A DNA stretch of 64,000 nucleotides. Origin: Flavobacterium fluviale (GTDB lineage Bacteria; Bacteroidota; Bacteroidia; Flavobacteriales; Flavobacteriaceae). The DNA lies in contig NZ_CP030261.1 in NCBI RefSeq assembly GCF_003312915.1, forward strand, positions 3,162,001-3,226,000. Direction: 5' to 3'. A program made the position numbers and the translations under genes. The notes under the pieces are model-generated. The model was not told where the DNA came from. It was given only the letters and a program-made list of their open reading frames with translations, and searched no databases. Positions 1 through 8,783 of the stretch are shown here, piece by piece; within the stretch, counting starts at the first letter, position 1; every line of letters begins with the position of its first letter.

Positions 1-1
1 C

Positions 2-1048
2 CTGATTGCTGGAGTTATCAACAGACAGACAGAATATATCCTTAAAGATCCGTATGCAAACGCATTTTACAATGATCCGAATAAAAAAGGAGAGTGGACA
101 ACAGATCATACTGATATGAAACCAGGCGTTCACGAAAGAAAATATGAAATCGATTCACTTTGCTACCCAATTAGACTGGCTTACAATTACTGGAAAAACA
201 CCAAAGACGTTTCTCCATTTGATGAAAATTGGGTAAAAGCCATCAAAACCACTTTAAAAGTTTTTAAAGACCAGCAGCAGAAAGACGGTAAAAATCCGTA
301 CACTTTTCAGCGAACAACACAATTTGCAACAGATACAAGACCATTAAAAGGTTACGGATATCCTGTAAAACCAGTAGGATTAGTTTGTTCTGCTTTTAGG
401 CCAAGCGACGATGCCACGGTTTTTTCATTTCTAATTCCATCGAACTTTTTTATTGTGGCAAGTATGAATCAGGCGGCAGAAATGTTAGAAGCGATTCAAA
501 AAGACAGCGGAACTGCAAAAGAGTTGAGGGCTTTAGCAGATGAAGTTTCAAAAGCAATTAAAGAACATGCCGTCGTAAAACATCCTAAATATGGAGATAT
601 TTATGCCTTTGAAGTAGACGGCTTTGGAGGTCATTTATTGATGGACGATTCCAATGTGCCAAGTTTATTAAGTCTGCCCTATTTAGATGCGATAGATGTT
701 AAAGATCCAATTTACCAAAATACCAGAAAATTTGTCCTTTCAGCAGACAATCCATTTTTCTTTAAAGGAAAAGTTGCCGAAGGAATCGGCGGTCCGCACG
801 TAGGCATGGATATGATTTGGCCAATGTCACTTGTTATGAGAGCTTATACTACCTCTGATGCAAATGAAATAAAAGACTGCATAAGAATGCTTAAAGCCTC
901 TCACGGCGATACTGGTTTTATGCACGAATCATTCCATAAAGATGATGCTAAGAATTTCACCAGATCTTGGTTTGCCTGGACGAACACATTGTTTGGAGAG
1001 CTTTTGTGGGATACTTACAAAACCAATCCCAAATTGCTTGAGTTATAA
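2..1048 (+). CDS. GH125 exo-alpha-1,6-mannosidase (5' partial)
   Basis: Metal-independent alpha-mannosidase of glycoside hydrolase family 125, which trims terminal alpha-mannose from mannans and N-glycans. The frame is open from base 2, well before the first ATG at 116. The upstream residues (LIAGVINRQTEYILKDPYANAFY) and the stretch HERKYEIDSLCYPIRLAY are typical of the family core, so the true start lies outside the window. The C-terminal part carries GGPHVGMDMIWPMSL and FMHESFHKDDAKNFTRSWFAWTNTLFGEL, also family-like. It is followed 29 bp later by a GH92 mannosidase on the same strand, which supports a shared mannoside-degradation role. Family assignment is by recognised motifs and is fairly sure; linkage specificity is inferred. 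Confidence 0.88.
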   Translation: MIAGVINRQTEYILKDPYANAFYNDPNKKGEWTTDHTDMKPGVHERKYEIDSLCYPIRLAYNYWKNTKDVSPFDENWVKAIKTTLKVFKDQQQKDGKNPYTFQRTTQFATDTRPLKGYGYPVKPVGLVCSAFRPSDDATVFSFLIPSNFFIVASMNQAAEMLEAIQKDSGTAKELRALADEVSKAIKEHAVVKHPKYGDIYAFEVDGFGGHLLMDDSNVPSLLSLPYLDAIDVKDPIYQNTRKFVLSADNPFFFKGKVAEGIGGPHVGMDMIWPMSLVMRAYTTSDANEIKDCIRMLKASHGDTGFMHESFHKDDAKNFTRSWFAWTNTLFGELLWDTYKTNPKLLEL

Positions 1049-1077
1049 ATTGTAACCGATTTTAATTTTTTAAAATT

Positions 1078-3255
1078 ATGAAATTAAGAAACAAAATAAT
1101 ACTCGCCACGCTTACAGTGTCTTTCGCGAGCCTGAATACTATTGCTCAAAAATCAGGCGGTGGCCTTTCAAAAGGAAAATACACAGCGCTCGTAAATCCG
1201 TTTATTGGAACAGCTCCCTTACTGGACACCAAAATAATTGGATATACACCTCCTGCAGACATGCGTGTCTGGGCAGGTTTAGTTTTTCCAGGTTCATCTG
1301 TACCTAATGCCATGGTACAGCTGAGTCCGATGACAAAATACAGATCTGGAGCAGGTTATGAGTACGAAGATACCGAGATTTTAGGTTTCACGCATACCAA
1401 TAAAGGACATTGGAATTTGTGTCATATTCCTTTACTTCCCGTTTCAGATGGAGCTTCATTTCCATATAAATCGTCCTTCAGCCACGATCAGGAAAAGGCA
1501 AGTCCCGCATATTACGAAGTATATTTAAAAAATTATGATGTTCAGGTAAAATTAACTTCTACTTTGCGCTGTGGTATTCATGAATATACTTTCAAAAATA
1601 ACAAAGGAAGAAAAGTGCTTTTTGATCTTGGAAAAGCAAACAATAATGTAGATGATTGGAACATTAAACAAGAAGGAACAAATGAGGTAAGCGGTTTTCA
1701 AAGAACAGGCGGTGAAAAAATATATTTTTATGCAGCTTTCAGCAGTCCAATTGAAAAATTAGATATAAAAGATATTGCAAAAAGCGGTGGCTATACTTTG
1801 GTAAATATAAAAGATGGAGATTCTAAACCTGTAACCGTTAAAATTGCCCTGTCATTCGTAAGTGTTGAAAATGCGGCTGCAAACTTAAAAGCAGAAGTTG
1901 GAGATAAAACACTGGCGAAAGTTTTTGAAGAAGGAAGTACAGAATGGGAAAAACTCCTTTCTAAAATTCAGGTAAAAGGCGGAACTGACGAACAAAATGT
2001 AATGTTTTACAGCATGTTATACAGGTCGTTTTTATGGCCGGCATTACGAAGCGATGTAAACGGTCAATTTATAGACGAAGCAGGAAAAGTTCAAAAAGAA
2101 AATTATCATTACTATACACTTCCTTCATTATGGGATGATTACAGAAATAAATTAGTTTTATTGAGTATTTTTTCTCCAGATGTTACAAGCGACGTTATCA
2201 GTTCTATTATTAACGAAGGAGAAATTAAAGGATTTATTCCAACATTTTTCCACGGAGATCACGCTGCCTCTTTTATTGCAGGATCTTATATGAGGGGAAT
2301 TAGAAATTACGATGTTAAAAAAGCATATGAATTATTACTAAACAATGCATATAAAGAAGGCGGGACAAGACCTCACATTGCCGAATATATTGCTAAAGGT
2401 TACGTGCCGGAACAAGATATTAAAAATCCTGTAGTAGAGACAAAAGCCAATGCAGGCGTGACAAAAACGCTGGAATATGCCTACGACGATCACGCGCTTG
2501 CGCTGCTGGCTAAAGAATTAAATGATACGGAACATTACAACGATTTGGTAAAACGCTCTAAAAATTACGCTAATGTTTTTGACAAGGAATCGACTTTTAT
2601 GAGAGGAAGACTGGCCAGCGGAAAATGGATCACGCCTTTTAATCCTGAATTTCCTTATTACGAATACATGTATAGAGAGGCAAATGCTTGGCAGCTCTCA
2701 TTTTTTGTACCGCATGATATGCCTGGATTAGTAAAACTTTACGGAGGCGATAAACCTTTTGAAGCCAAACTGGACGAGTTTTTTACAAAGCCTTGGAATC
2801 CAAATTACATTGCGTGGAATATTTCTGGTTTTATTGGGCAGTACTGCCATGGAAATCAGCCGGATCATGAAGCGCCGTTTTCGTATTATTTTGTAAACAA
2901 ACCTGAAAAATCGCAAAAAATAATAGATGAAATACTGGATACAATGTACGGCATTGGACCAGAAAAATTAGCAATGAGCGGCATGGACGATGCAGGAGAA
3001 ATGTCTTCTTGGTATGTTTTTGGAGCCTTAGGATTATATTCTTTATCACCAGCAGATCCTGAATATATTGTAACGGTTCCCATTTTTAAAGAAGTTTCAT
3101 GGACAACGCCGCAAGGTAAAAAAGTAATCCTAAAAAATCCTAACGGTAAAAGAAACTTGGAAGCTATTAAAGTAAATGGAGCAAAAATTAATAGTTACTT
3201 TATTTCGCACGATTTATTTAAAAATGGCGGTGAAATACAATTGCAAACAAAATAA
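1078..3255 (+). CDS. GH92 alpha-1,2-mannosidase, exported
   Basis: Calcium-dependent exo-alpha-mannosidase of family GH92, 725 aa, close to the usual family length. Residues 1-23 form a signal peptide ending in AQ, so the enzyme is periplasmic or surface-directed. Family motifs are visible in order: the N-terminal NPFIGT region, FPGSSVPNAMVQLSP, GFTHTNKGHWN, LWDDYRNK, and near the C terminus GMDDAGEMSSWYVFGALGLY, which corresponds to the family's acidic catalytic/Ca-binding motif (usually GNDDxGQMSAWYVF). The A and E substitutions are in variable positions. It is 29 bp behind the GH125 gene, so the two are probably co-transcribed, GH92 removing alpha-1,2/1,3-linked mannose and GH125 the alpha-1,6 backbone. 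Confidence 0.9.
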   Translation: MKLRNKIILATLTVSFASLNTIAQKSGGGLSKGKYTALVNPFIGTAPLLDTKIIGYTPPADMRVWAGLVFPGSSVPNAMVQLSPMTKYRSGAGYEYEDTEILGFTHTNKGHWNLCHIPLLPVSDGASFPYKSSFSHDQEKASPAYYEVYLKNYDVQVKLTSTLRCGIHEYTFKNNKGRKVLFDLGKANNNVDDWNIKQEGTNEVSGFQRTGGEKIYFYAAFSSPIEKLDIKDIAKSGGYTLVNIKDGDSKPVTVKIALSFVSVENAAANLKAEVGDKTLAKVFEEGSTEWEKLLSKIQVKGGTDEQNVMFYSMLYRSFLWPALRSDVNGQFIDEAGKVQKENYHYYTLPSLWDDYRNKLVLLSIFSPDVTSDVISSIINEGEIKGFIPTFFHGDHAASFIAGSYMRGIRNYDVKKAYELLLNNAYKEGGTRPHIAEYIAKGYVPEQDIKNPVVETKANAGVTKTLEYAYDDHALALLAKELNDTEHYNDLVKRSKNYANVFDKESTFMRGRLASGKWITPFNPEFPYYEYMYREANAWQLSFFVPHDMPGLVKLYGGDKPFEAKLDEFFTKPWNPNYIAWNISGFIGQYCHGNQPDHEAPFSYYFVNKPEKSQKIIDEILDTMYGIGPEKLAMSGMDDAGEMSSWYVFGALGLYSLSPADPEYIVTVPIFKEVSWTTPQGKKVILKNPNGKRNLEAIKVNGAKINSYFISHDLFKNGGEIQLQTK

Positions 3256-3266
3256 TAGAACTTATA

Positions 3267-3298
3267 GAATAACGTCCCACTTTTCTGGGACGTTATTC
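3267..3298 (+). terminator. 13-bp stem hairpin between GH92 and the permease
   Basis: Perfect inverted repeat GAATAACGTCCCA / TGGGACGTTATTC with a 6-nt loop, beginning 11 bp after the GH92 stop. No run of T follows (CATATAAAAC), so it is not a classical intrinsic terminator. It may stabilise the 3' end of the glycosidase mRNA, or partially terminate to set enzyme versus transporter levels. Confidence 0.6.
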
Positions 3299-3369
3299 AT
3301 ATAAAACAATTTTAAACGGCAGGAAAATGCTGGACCGCTTTTATTGAAAAAATTTAAAACGAACTTATT

Positions 3370-4704
3370 ATGAATAAGATACTTTCATGGGCAATTACGG
3401 CTGCTTTGGCAGGCTTTTTATTTGGTTTTGATACCGTCGTTATTTCTGGAGCCGATACAAAACTTCAAGAATTATGGCATACTTCAGACGCTTTTCATGG
3501 TGCCGTTGTAATGGCTATGGCGTTATGGGGAACAGTTGCGGGAGCTGTTTTTGGAGGTATACCAACGAATAAATTAGGAAGAAAAAAAACGCTGATTTGG
3601 ATTGGTATTCTATTTCTATTATCTGCAGTTGGTTCGGCATTGGCAGATGATCCTTGGACTTTTGCTTTTTTTCGTTTTCTCGGCGGATTAGGAATTGGCG
3701 CTTCGACGATTGCCGCGCCTGCCTATGTTTCTGAAATTTCTCCTCCAAAAGATCGCGGAAGATTAGTTTCCTTATATCAGTTTAATATTGTTTTTGGTAT
3801 TTTAATGGCGTTTCTCTCCAACTATTTATTGAGAGATGCAGGCGAAAATGCTTGGCGCTGGATGATTGGTATAATGGCTTTTCCAGCATTTTTTTATACC
3901 ATTATTGTTTTTACAATTCCAGAAAGTCCCAGGTGGCTGGTTTCTCAATCTAAAATTTCAGAAGCAGAATTGGTTTTAAAAAAAATAGATGCTAATGCTA
4001 AAATTGAAGATTTAATGCAGGAAATGCATTTTTTGAGAAATGATAATGAAGACGAAAAGAAAGAAACCATATTTTCAAAAAAATACCGATTTCCTTTAAT
4101 ACTCGCTTTTTTAATTGCTTTATTCAATCAGTTTTCTGGAATAAATGCCTTTTTGTATTATGCGCCAAGAATTTTTGCTGAAGCAGGTTTAGAAAAAAAT
4201 GCAGCATTAATGAGCAGTGTCGGAATTGGAATAACCAATTTGATATTTACACTTATCGGTGTTTTTTTAATTGATGTTCTAGGAAGAAAAGTTTTGATGT
4301 ATCTCGGTTCAGTGGGCTATATTATTTCTTTAGGTTTAGTCTCTATTGCTTTTTTCTTAAAATGGCAGGGCATACAGGTACCGCTTTTCTTATTTTTATT
4401 TATTGCCTCACATGCCATTGGACAGGGAGCGGTAATTTGGGTTTTTATTTCAGAAATTTTCCCAAATCATTTAAGAGCCGGCGGTCAGGCATTTGGTTCT
4501 TCTACACATTGGGTTTTAGCGGCAATTATTCCATCAATGATTCCGTTTTTATTTTCAACAATAGGAGCAGGAACTGTTTTTTTAATATTTGCCATAATGA
4601 TGGTTTTTCAATTACTTTTTGTGATCTTTATGATGCCAGAAACAAAAGGAAAATCATTAGAGGAACTTCAGGAAACAGTTTTTAATACTTCGCATAGAAA
4701 TTAA
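3370..4704 (+). CDS. Sugar porter family MFS transporter
   Basis: 444-aa inner-membrane permease of the sugar porter (SP) family, 12 predicted membrane segments, probably a sugar:proton symporter. Diagnostic signatures are present: GFLFGFDTVVISG in TM1, NKLGRKK between TM2 and TM3, PESPRWLV after TM6, FNQFSGINAFLYYAPRIF in TM7, DVLGRK between TM8 and TM9, and PETKGKSLEE at the C terminus. Its position behind two mannosidases and before a DUF1080 protein suggests that it imports the released hexose (mannose or a mannobiose product); the substrate itself is inferred from context only. Confidence 0.9.
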   Translation: MNKILSWAITAALAGFLFGFDTVVISGADTKLQELWHTSDAFHGAVVMAMALWGTVAGAVFGGIPTNKLGRKKTLIWIGILFLLSAVGSALADDPWTFAFFRFLGGLGIGASTIAAPAYVSEISPPKDRGRLVSLYQFNIVFGILMAFLSNYLLRDAGENAWRWMIGIMAFPAFFYTIIVFTIPESPRWLVSQSKISEAELVLKKIDANAKIEDLMQEMHFLRNDNEDEKKETIFSKKYRFPLILAFLIALFNQFSGINAFLYYAPRIFAEAGLEKNAALMSSVGIGITNLIFTLIGVFLIDVLGRKVLMYLGSVGYIISLGLVSIAFFLKWQGIQVPLFLFLFIASHAIGQGAVIWVFISEIFPNHLRAGGQAFGSSTHWVLAAIIPSMIPFLFSTIGAGTVFLIFAIMMVFQLLFVIFMMPETKGKSLEELQETVFNTSHRN

Positions 4705-4733
4705 GTTGAGTCATAATCTAAATAGTTAAACAA

Positions 4734-5408
4734 ATGAAAAAAGTAATAATTGCAGCATTAATTTTGTCTTTTGGACAGATTCATGCACAAAAAGGATTTA
4801 AACCTTTATTTGATGGAAAAACTACAAAAGGATGGCATTCTTATGGCAAAACTTCTGCAGGTGCTGGATGGAAAGTAGAAAACGGCATTTTACATTTTGA
4901 CCCCGAAGCAGCTAAAAATGGAGAAGGAGGGGACTTAGTAACCGATGCTGAATTTCAGGATTTTCATTTAAAATTAGATTGGAAAGCGGCGCCAAAAAGT
5001 AACAGTGGTATCATTTTTTATATCAACGAAGATGCCCAAAAATATCCCAACACGTACAGTACAGGTTTAGAAATGCAGGTTTTGGATAATGATGGTCATC
5101 CAGACGGAAAAATTACCAAACATCGTGCGGGTGATTTATATGATTTAATTCAAAGCAAATCAGAACCTGTAAAAAAAGTTGGGGAATGGAATACCGCTGA
5201 AGTTATTAGTAAAAAAGGAAAATTAACGCTTATTTTAAATGGTGTCATTGTAGTTGAAACGCTGCTTTGGGACGACAATTTCAAAAAACTGATAGCGGGA
5301 AGCAAATTTGCAGACTGGCCGGGCTTTGGAACATTCAAAAAAGGAAAAATAGCGTTACAAGACCATGGAGATAATGTTTGGTATCGTAATATTGTAATTA
5401 AGGAATAG
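4734..5408 (+). CDS. DUF1080 (3-keto-disaccharide hydrolase-like) exported protein
   Basis: 224 aa with a signal peptide (residues 1-18, ending HAQ) and a single DUF1080 domain, a concanavalin-like jelly-roll found in enzymes acting on 3-keto-glycosides. Typical features seen are FKPLFDGKTTKGWHSY at the start of the domain, GWKVENGILHF, DFHLKLDWK, NSGIIFYI, the GLEMQVLDNDGH segment and a closing IALQDHGDNVWYRNI. It follows the permease after 29 bp and ends the sugar-utilisation run. Many DUF1080 proteins work with Gfo/Idh/MocA oxidoreductases, but none is adjacent here. Enzymatic activity is inferred. Confidence 0.85.
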   Translation: MKKVIIAALILSFGQIHAQKGFKPLFDGKTTKGWHSYGKTSAGAGWKVENGILHFDPEAAKNGEGGDLVTDAEFQDFHLKLDWKAAPKSNSGIIFYINEDAQKYPNTYSTGLEMQVLDNDGHPDGKITKHRAGDLYDLIQSKSEPVKKVGEWNTAEVISKKGKLTLILNGVIVVETLLWDDNFKKLIAGSKFADWPGFGTFKKGKIALQDHGDNVWYRNIVIKE

Positions 5409-5554
5409 GCTGGCATCTTTCTTCAATTTGTATTATTACTGTTAAATAGTAAGACGCTTTGACTTTAGTTTAAATTGCGTTTAACTGTTTATGGAATGAA
5501 GCAGCGTGAAATATTTTTGTATCAAAAAAAGACATACAACTGACTCCTATTGCA

Positions 5555-5562
5555 TAATTTTG
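5555..5562 (+). promoter_or_regulatory. Candidate -7 element (TAATTTTG)
   Basis: Matches the Bacteroidota -7 consensus TAnnTTTG and lies 37 bp before the ATG of the DUF1826 gene. No convincing TTG -33 element is seen at the expected spacing, so this is only a candidate. Confidence 0.35.
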
Positions 5563-5598
5563 CAATGATTAACTTCACCATTCATTTTAATTTATTCT

Positions 5599-6297
5599 AT
5601 GAGCAAAATATTTTCTGACAGCAGTCAAATAGGAGTTGTATCTAATTTCTCTGAGCTTGTACATACCGATTTTAAGGGAGAACTCAATGCACTTTGCTGG
5701 TACAGAAATTTGGAGGGAGATTTTAGCGAAATTGTGTCTCAATTACGTTTAAAAGAAAATATAACAGAAGTTTATCCTGAAGATTTAATCGCACTTCAAC
5801 TATCAGAAAAGGGAAATATAGCAAGAGAAATAGTTTTAAACGATTTACAATTATTAACAGATTATGGAGCGTCTCCGTCTCTTAATTTACTGAAATGTTA
5901 TGATCGTGATGATGAATTTGATTTCATATCTACCGATGTGTATTCGTTTCATGTTGATCGTTCGCCTATTGCAACAGATACTTTTTTATGTACGTATCAC
6001 GGAGCGGCAAGTGATATTATTTCTAATTCGCAGGCAGTCCAAAAAATTCTCATCCCAGAAATTCGAACCAAGTTAGAACAGCTTTATGATGGACCATCGG
6101 AAGATTTTGAAAACTTTTTAAAAGAAAATTATTTTGATTTGCATTATCAGGCTAATTCAGATGCAGAACCAATAAATTTAGGTTTAGGACATTTGTGGAG
6201 ATTGGCTGTCGATCATCCGAAACAAAAAGTACTGCCTTGTATTCATAGAGCACCAAGAGAAAATGAAGGTGAATATCGTTTGTTATTGATTTGCTGA
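5599..6297 (+). CDS. DUF1826 domain-containing protein
   Basis: 232-aa cytoplasmic protein without signal peptide or membrane segment. The whole chain resembles DUF1826: CWYRN near the N terminus, a central FHVDRSP (H-x-D) followed by LCTYHGAASDII, and a C-terminal CIHRAPRENEGEYRLLLIC. The spaced H-x-D and HRAP elements look like a metal/2-oxoglutarate-type binding set, but no reaction is established for the family; in other bacteria it sits near metal-homeostasis genes, from general knowledge. It is followed by a decayed stretch and a broken thioredoxin-like gene, so this locus seems to be eroding. Confidence 0.75.
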   Translation: MSKIFSDSSQIGVVSNFSELVHTDFKGELNALCWYRNLEGDFSEIVSQLRLKENITEVYPEDLIALQLSEKGNIAREIVLNDLQLLTDYGASPSLNLLKCYDRDDEFDFISTDVYSFHVDRSPIATDTFLCTYHGAASDIISNSQAVQKILIPEIRTKLEQLYDGPSEDFENFLKENYFDLHYQANSDAEPINLGLGHLWRLAVDHPKQKVLPCIHRAPRENEGEYRLLLIC

Positions 6298-6298
6298 G

Positions 6299-6496
6299 GA
6301 AAATAATAACGGCTTCAATAATCCTAAACTGAAATTATATTCCATTTTGTTTGAATTATCTGAATGATTATTCTTTAAAGGTGTTGATTTTCATAATTTT
6401 ATTTCAGAATTAAAATCAATAAAACCAGAAGATATAAATTATTCTAAAAAGTGGACTAGCAGTAATTTGCTGATTCTAAATACTTTTGTTATGTAA
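6299..6496 (+). pseudogene. Possible decayed ORF remnant
   Basis: The frame starting at 6299 reads through a plausible protein-like stretch (KLKLYSILFELSE), meets an in-frame TGA at 6365-6367, then continues as GVDFHNFISELKSIKPEDINY to a TAA at 6494. There is no start codon before it. The composition looks coding, with charged and aromatic residues in good proportion, but no family is recognised. It may be the tail of a deleted gene, or chance. Confidence 0.25.
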
Positions 6497-6520
6497 TAAT
6501 CATAACAATTTAATTTCGTC

Positions 6521-7141
6521 ATGTCAAAATTTCATCTCAATATTGAAGAATTAGTTCAGGGAAAATTCGAACTGAAGAAGGTAAATATAGCTTTCGTTTT
6601 TCAGGTAAATTGTCCAGGATGTTTTATTTATGGTATTCCGATGATGAATAATCTCTACAGATTATTTGGTAATAAAGTCGGTTTTATTGGAGTTGCGACT
6701 GCTTTTGAAGACTTTGAATTTAATAACGAATCAAACTTAAAACTGTTGTTGGACAATGGCACATTGGTTGGAGAAACGAAAAAATATTATGAAACGACTT
6801 ATGGGCATTCTAACTATTTGCATATTCCAAATTTTCCAGCTGCTTTTGATAGAATGATATCTTCTAACGAATTTATAAATGAAAATAAGATTGAATTAAT
6901 CTGCAATTCTATTCCTAATTTTTCCAATTTTTCTAAAATAGAAAAAGAGATTTTAATTAAAAAGATAGAATCACATTAATCGCAGATACCATTGATAGCA
7001 GAAACTTTTACACTCAATCAGTTACAAGGCACGCCATCATTTATTATTTTCGACGATGACTTTACTATTCTAGGACACCATTTTGGACATATCAATGAGG
7101 AAGTCTTAAAAACGAAATTGGAACAGCTCATCACTTTATAA
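6521..7141 (+). pseudogene. Thioredoxin-like (TlpA/AhpC-type) gene interrupted by an in-frame TAA
   Basis: The first part (152 aa, 6521-6979) has the start of a thioredoxin fold: VNIAFVFQVNCPGC, with a CPGC redox motif, then GFIGVATAFEDF. The TAA at 6977-6979 is followed in the same frame by 53 more sense codons to a TAA at 7139-7141. These encode LNQLQGTPSFIIFDDD and GHHFGHINEEVLKTKLEQLI, that is the cis-proline strand (GTPSFIIFD) and the last helix of a thioredoxin. Without this second part the fold lacks its cis-Pro and C-terminal strands. The simplest reading is a recent nonsense mutation in a ~206-aa cytoplasmic thiol-oxidoreductase; a base error in the assembly would give the same picture. 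No signal peptide is seen. Confidence 0.75.
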
Positions 7142-7187
7142 TAAGATTTTAACTTACGCAATCTTATTTATTTTTAATTGTACTAAC

Positions 7188-7219
7188 AAAAAAAAGCATC
7201 TGCTTGAGACAGATGCTTT
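7188..7219 (-). terminator. Intrinsic terminator of the cold-shock gene
   Basis: Perfect 10-bp stem AAAGCATCTG / CAGATGCTTT with a 7-nt loop, followed on the minus strand by a run of eight T. It lies just beyond the stop of the cold-shock gene. Confidence 0.85.
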
Positions 7220-7240
7220 ATAAACTAGTTCTATAGTATG

Positions 7241-7432
7241 TTATGCTACGATTACGTTTACTGCGTTTGGACCTCTACGGCCTTCTTCGATGTCGTATCG
7301 AACCGAGTCATTTTCACGAATATTCTCTGAAAGACCTGAAACATGAACAAAAACTTCGTTTCCGCCATTGTTAGGTGTTATAAATCCGAAACCTTTTTCT
7401 TCATTGAAGAATTTTACTGTACCTTCTTGCAT
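7241..7432 (-). CDS. Cold-shock (CspA-type) RNA-binding protein
   Basis: 63-aa single cold-shock domain, slightly shorter than the usual 65-70 aa. RNP1-like KGFGFIT and RNP2-like VFVHVS are both present, preceded by the usual GTVKFFNEEKG. It acts as a cytoplasmic RNA/ssDNA chaperone. The gene stands alone: its own terminator is downstream, and a candidate -7 element lies about 20 bp upstream, giving a very short leader, unlike the long cold-induced leader of enterobacterial cspA. Confidence 0.95.
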   Translation of the reverse strand: MQEGTVKFFNEEKGFGFITPNNGGNEVFVHVSGLSENIRENDSVRYDIEEGRRGPNAVNVIVA

Positions 7433-7451
7433 ATTAAATATTTAATTTGTT

Positions 7452-7459
7452 CAAATGTA
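7452..7459 (-). promoter_or_regulatory. Candidate -7 element of the cold-shock gene (TACATTTG)
   Basis: On the minus strand this reads TACATTTG, matching TAnnTTTG, 20 bp before the ATG. No TTG is found at the usual -33 spacing. Confidence 0.45.
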
Positions 7460-7890
7460 GCGTATTAAATATTGGAAAGTGCTCATAAAATTTTTAATTA
7501 TGCTTTAATTAACTTTTACCTTGCACTTGTGAATTATAAGTATCAAAAAATATCGGTTCACATGATCTTCTGTAAAATACCTGCAAAAATAAAGTGACTG
7601 GATTTTTTTGTATCTAAATACGTACTTTATTACTCTCGAAATAAACTTCAATTACCAACCTTTACAGTATCTATTACAACACGTTTAGCGAATAGATGCT
7701 TTTTGCACTGAGCTATAAAAATTCAAACAAATTTTCGAGCTCAGCACCACGTTAATAATCGTATCAAAATAAAAACCTTGTTTTTGTTTACGTAACCATT
7801 GATATGTATTTAAGATTTAGAAAATCTTCTATTTAGTTTCAAATGTTGTAGTTAAGATTAACCATTTACTAACTATTAATTTTTTAAAAA
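7460..7890. other. Non-coding gap with one hairpin
   Basis: No protein-like frame was seen. At 7708-7744 there is a 7-bp inverted repeat CTGAGCT / AGCTCAG enclosing a second, A/T-rich pair (AAAATT / AATTTT), which could be an RNA hairpin or operator in the leader of the downstream lipoprotein gene. The rest is A/T-rich sequence with no further feature that I can support. Confidence 0.4.
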
Positions 7891-8676
7891 ATGAAAAAAG
7901 CCTTAAAGTTTTCAAGTTTGCTATTTATAGCATTAGTTTTTAATTCCTGTGAAAAGGAGCAGGATTTGAATGAGCTGCAAAGTGTTCAGAATCAAGAATT
8001 GCAGAGCATTGAAAAAGATAATGTTACGGACATTAATGCCGCAGCAGGTAATGTTACTGCAAAGGGTACTGCTGGATCGAGAACAATCACATTGCAGACC
8101 AATACATTATCTTGTCCTGGTGGTTTGTGTACCTCTTACGGTGTTTGGTCAACAGGAGTTTACACAGTTTGGTTCCAAATGAGATTTAACTCGGGATTTT
8201 ATTGGAGCAGAGGAGGTAAATGCGGCTATGGAATACTAATTGGTGACCAAAATACTGGCGGTGATCCAGGATGGGATGGGAATGGAGGAAGTGCCAGATT
8301 TATGTGGTATTGCCCAAGCGGATCAAATACTGCGAAAGGAAGCGGCGCTTATTTACAGCCTTATGTCTATTACAAAGATCAGCCAGGCCAGTTTGGAAAT
8401 GATTTTGGAAAGAAGTATTACATACAAGAAGGAGTGACCTATAATTGTCAAATTTCAGTTAAGTTAAATACCGGATCAAATACTAACGGATACGTCAAAT
8501 TTTATGTTAATGGTACCGAGATACTGAATCAGACCATTCGCTGGGTTACTAACGATTCGAAGCGAAATGTTAATGCTGTAAGTCTGCACACTTTCCGTGG
8601 AGGCAGTCAAAATTACTGGACAGCTCCTGTAACAAGTTCTATTTACTATCCTAGCGCATCTTGGGATGCCCAATAG
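7891..8676 (+). CDS. Polysaccharide lyase 14-like lipoprotein
   Basis: 261 aa with a lipoprotein signal: hydrophobic residues 6-16, then the lipobox LVFNSC at residue 20, so probably outer-membrane anchored. A Gln/Glu-rich linker leads to a beta-rich domain from about residue 65. The signatures GGKCGYGILIGD, SARFMWYC, QPYVYYKDQ and, near the end, VSLHTFRGGSQNYWTAPVTSSIYY resemble family PL14 (alginate/glucuronan lyases) and related concanavalin-like lyases. It stands alone, without SusC/SusD or other lyases, so it may act as a scavenger enzyme. The PL14 call is by pattern only; another jelly-roll lyase family remains possible. Confidence 0.65.
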   Translation: MKKALKFSSLLFIALVFNSCEKEQDLNELQSVQNQELQSIEKDNVTDINAAAGNVTAKGTAGSRTITLQTNTLSCPGGLCTSYGVWSTGVYTVWFQMRFNSGFYWSRGGKCGYGILIGDQNTGGDPGWDGNGGSARFMWYCPSGSNTAKGSGAYLQPYVYYKDQPGQFGNDFGKKYYIQEGVTYNCQISVKLNTGSNTNGYVKFYVNGTEILNQTIRWVTNDSKRNVNAVSLHTFRGGSQNYWTAPVTSSIYYPSASWDAQ

Positions 8677-8729
8677 AATTTATACGCAATAAAACAATAT
8701 CATTGAAAAGATCGTAATACCATTATAAA

Positions 8730-8765
8730 AAAAACGGATCACAGTTTAAACTATGATCCGTTTTT
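8730..8765. terminator. Bidirectional intrinsic terminator
   Basis: 12-bp stem AAAAACGGATCA / TGATCCGTTTTT plus a self-complementary AGTTTAAACT in the loop region, with A and T runs on both sides. It sits between the converging lipoprotein gene (plus) and SDR gene (minus) and can serve both. Confidence 0.9.
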
Positions 8766-8783
8766 AAAATTAAGTCTATTAAT

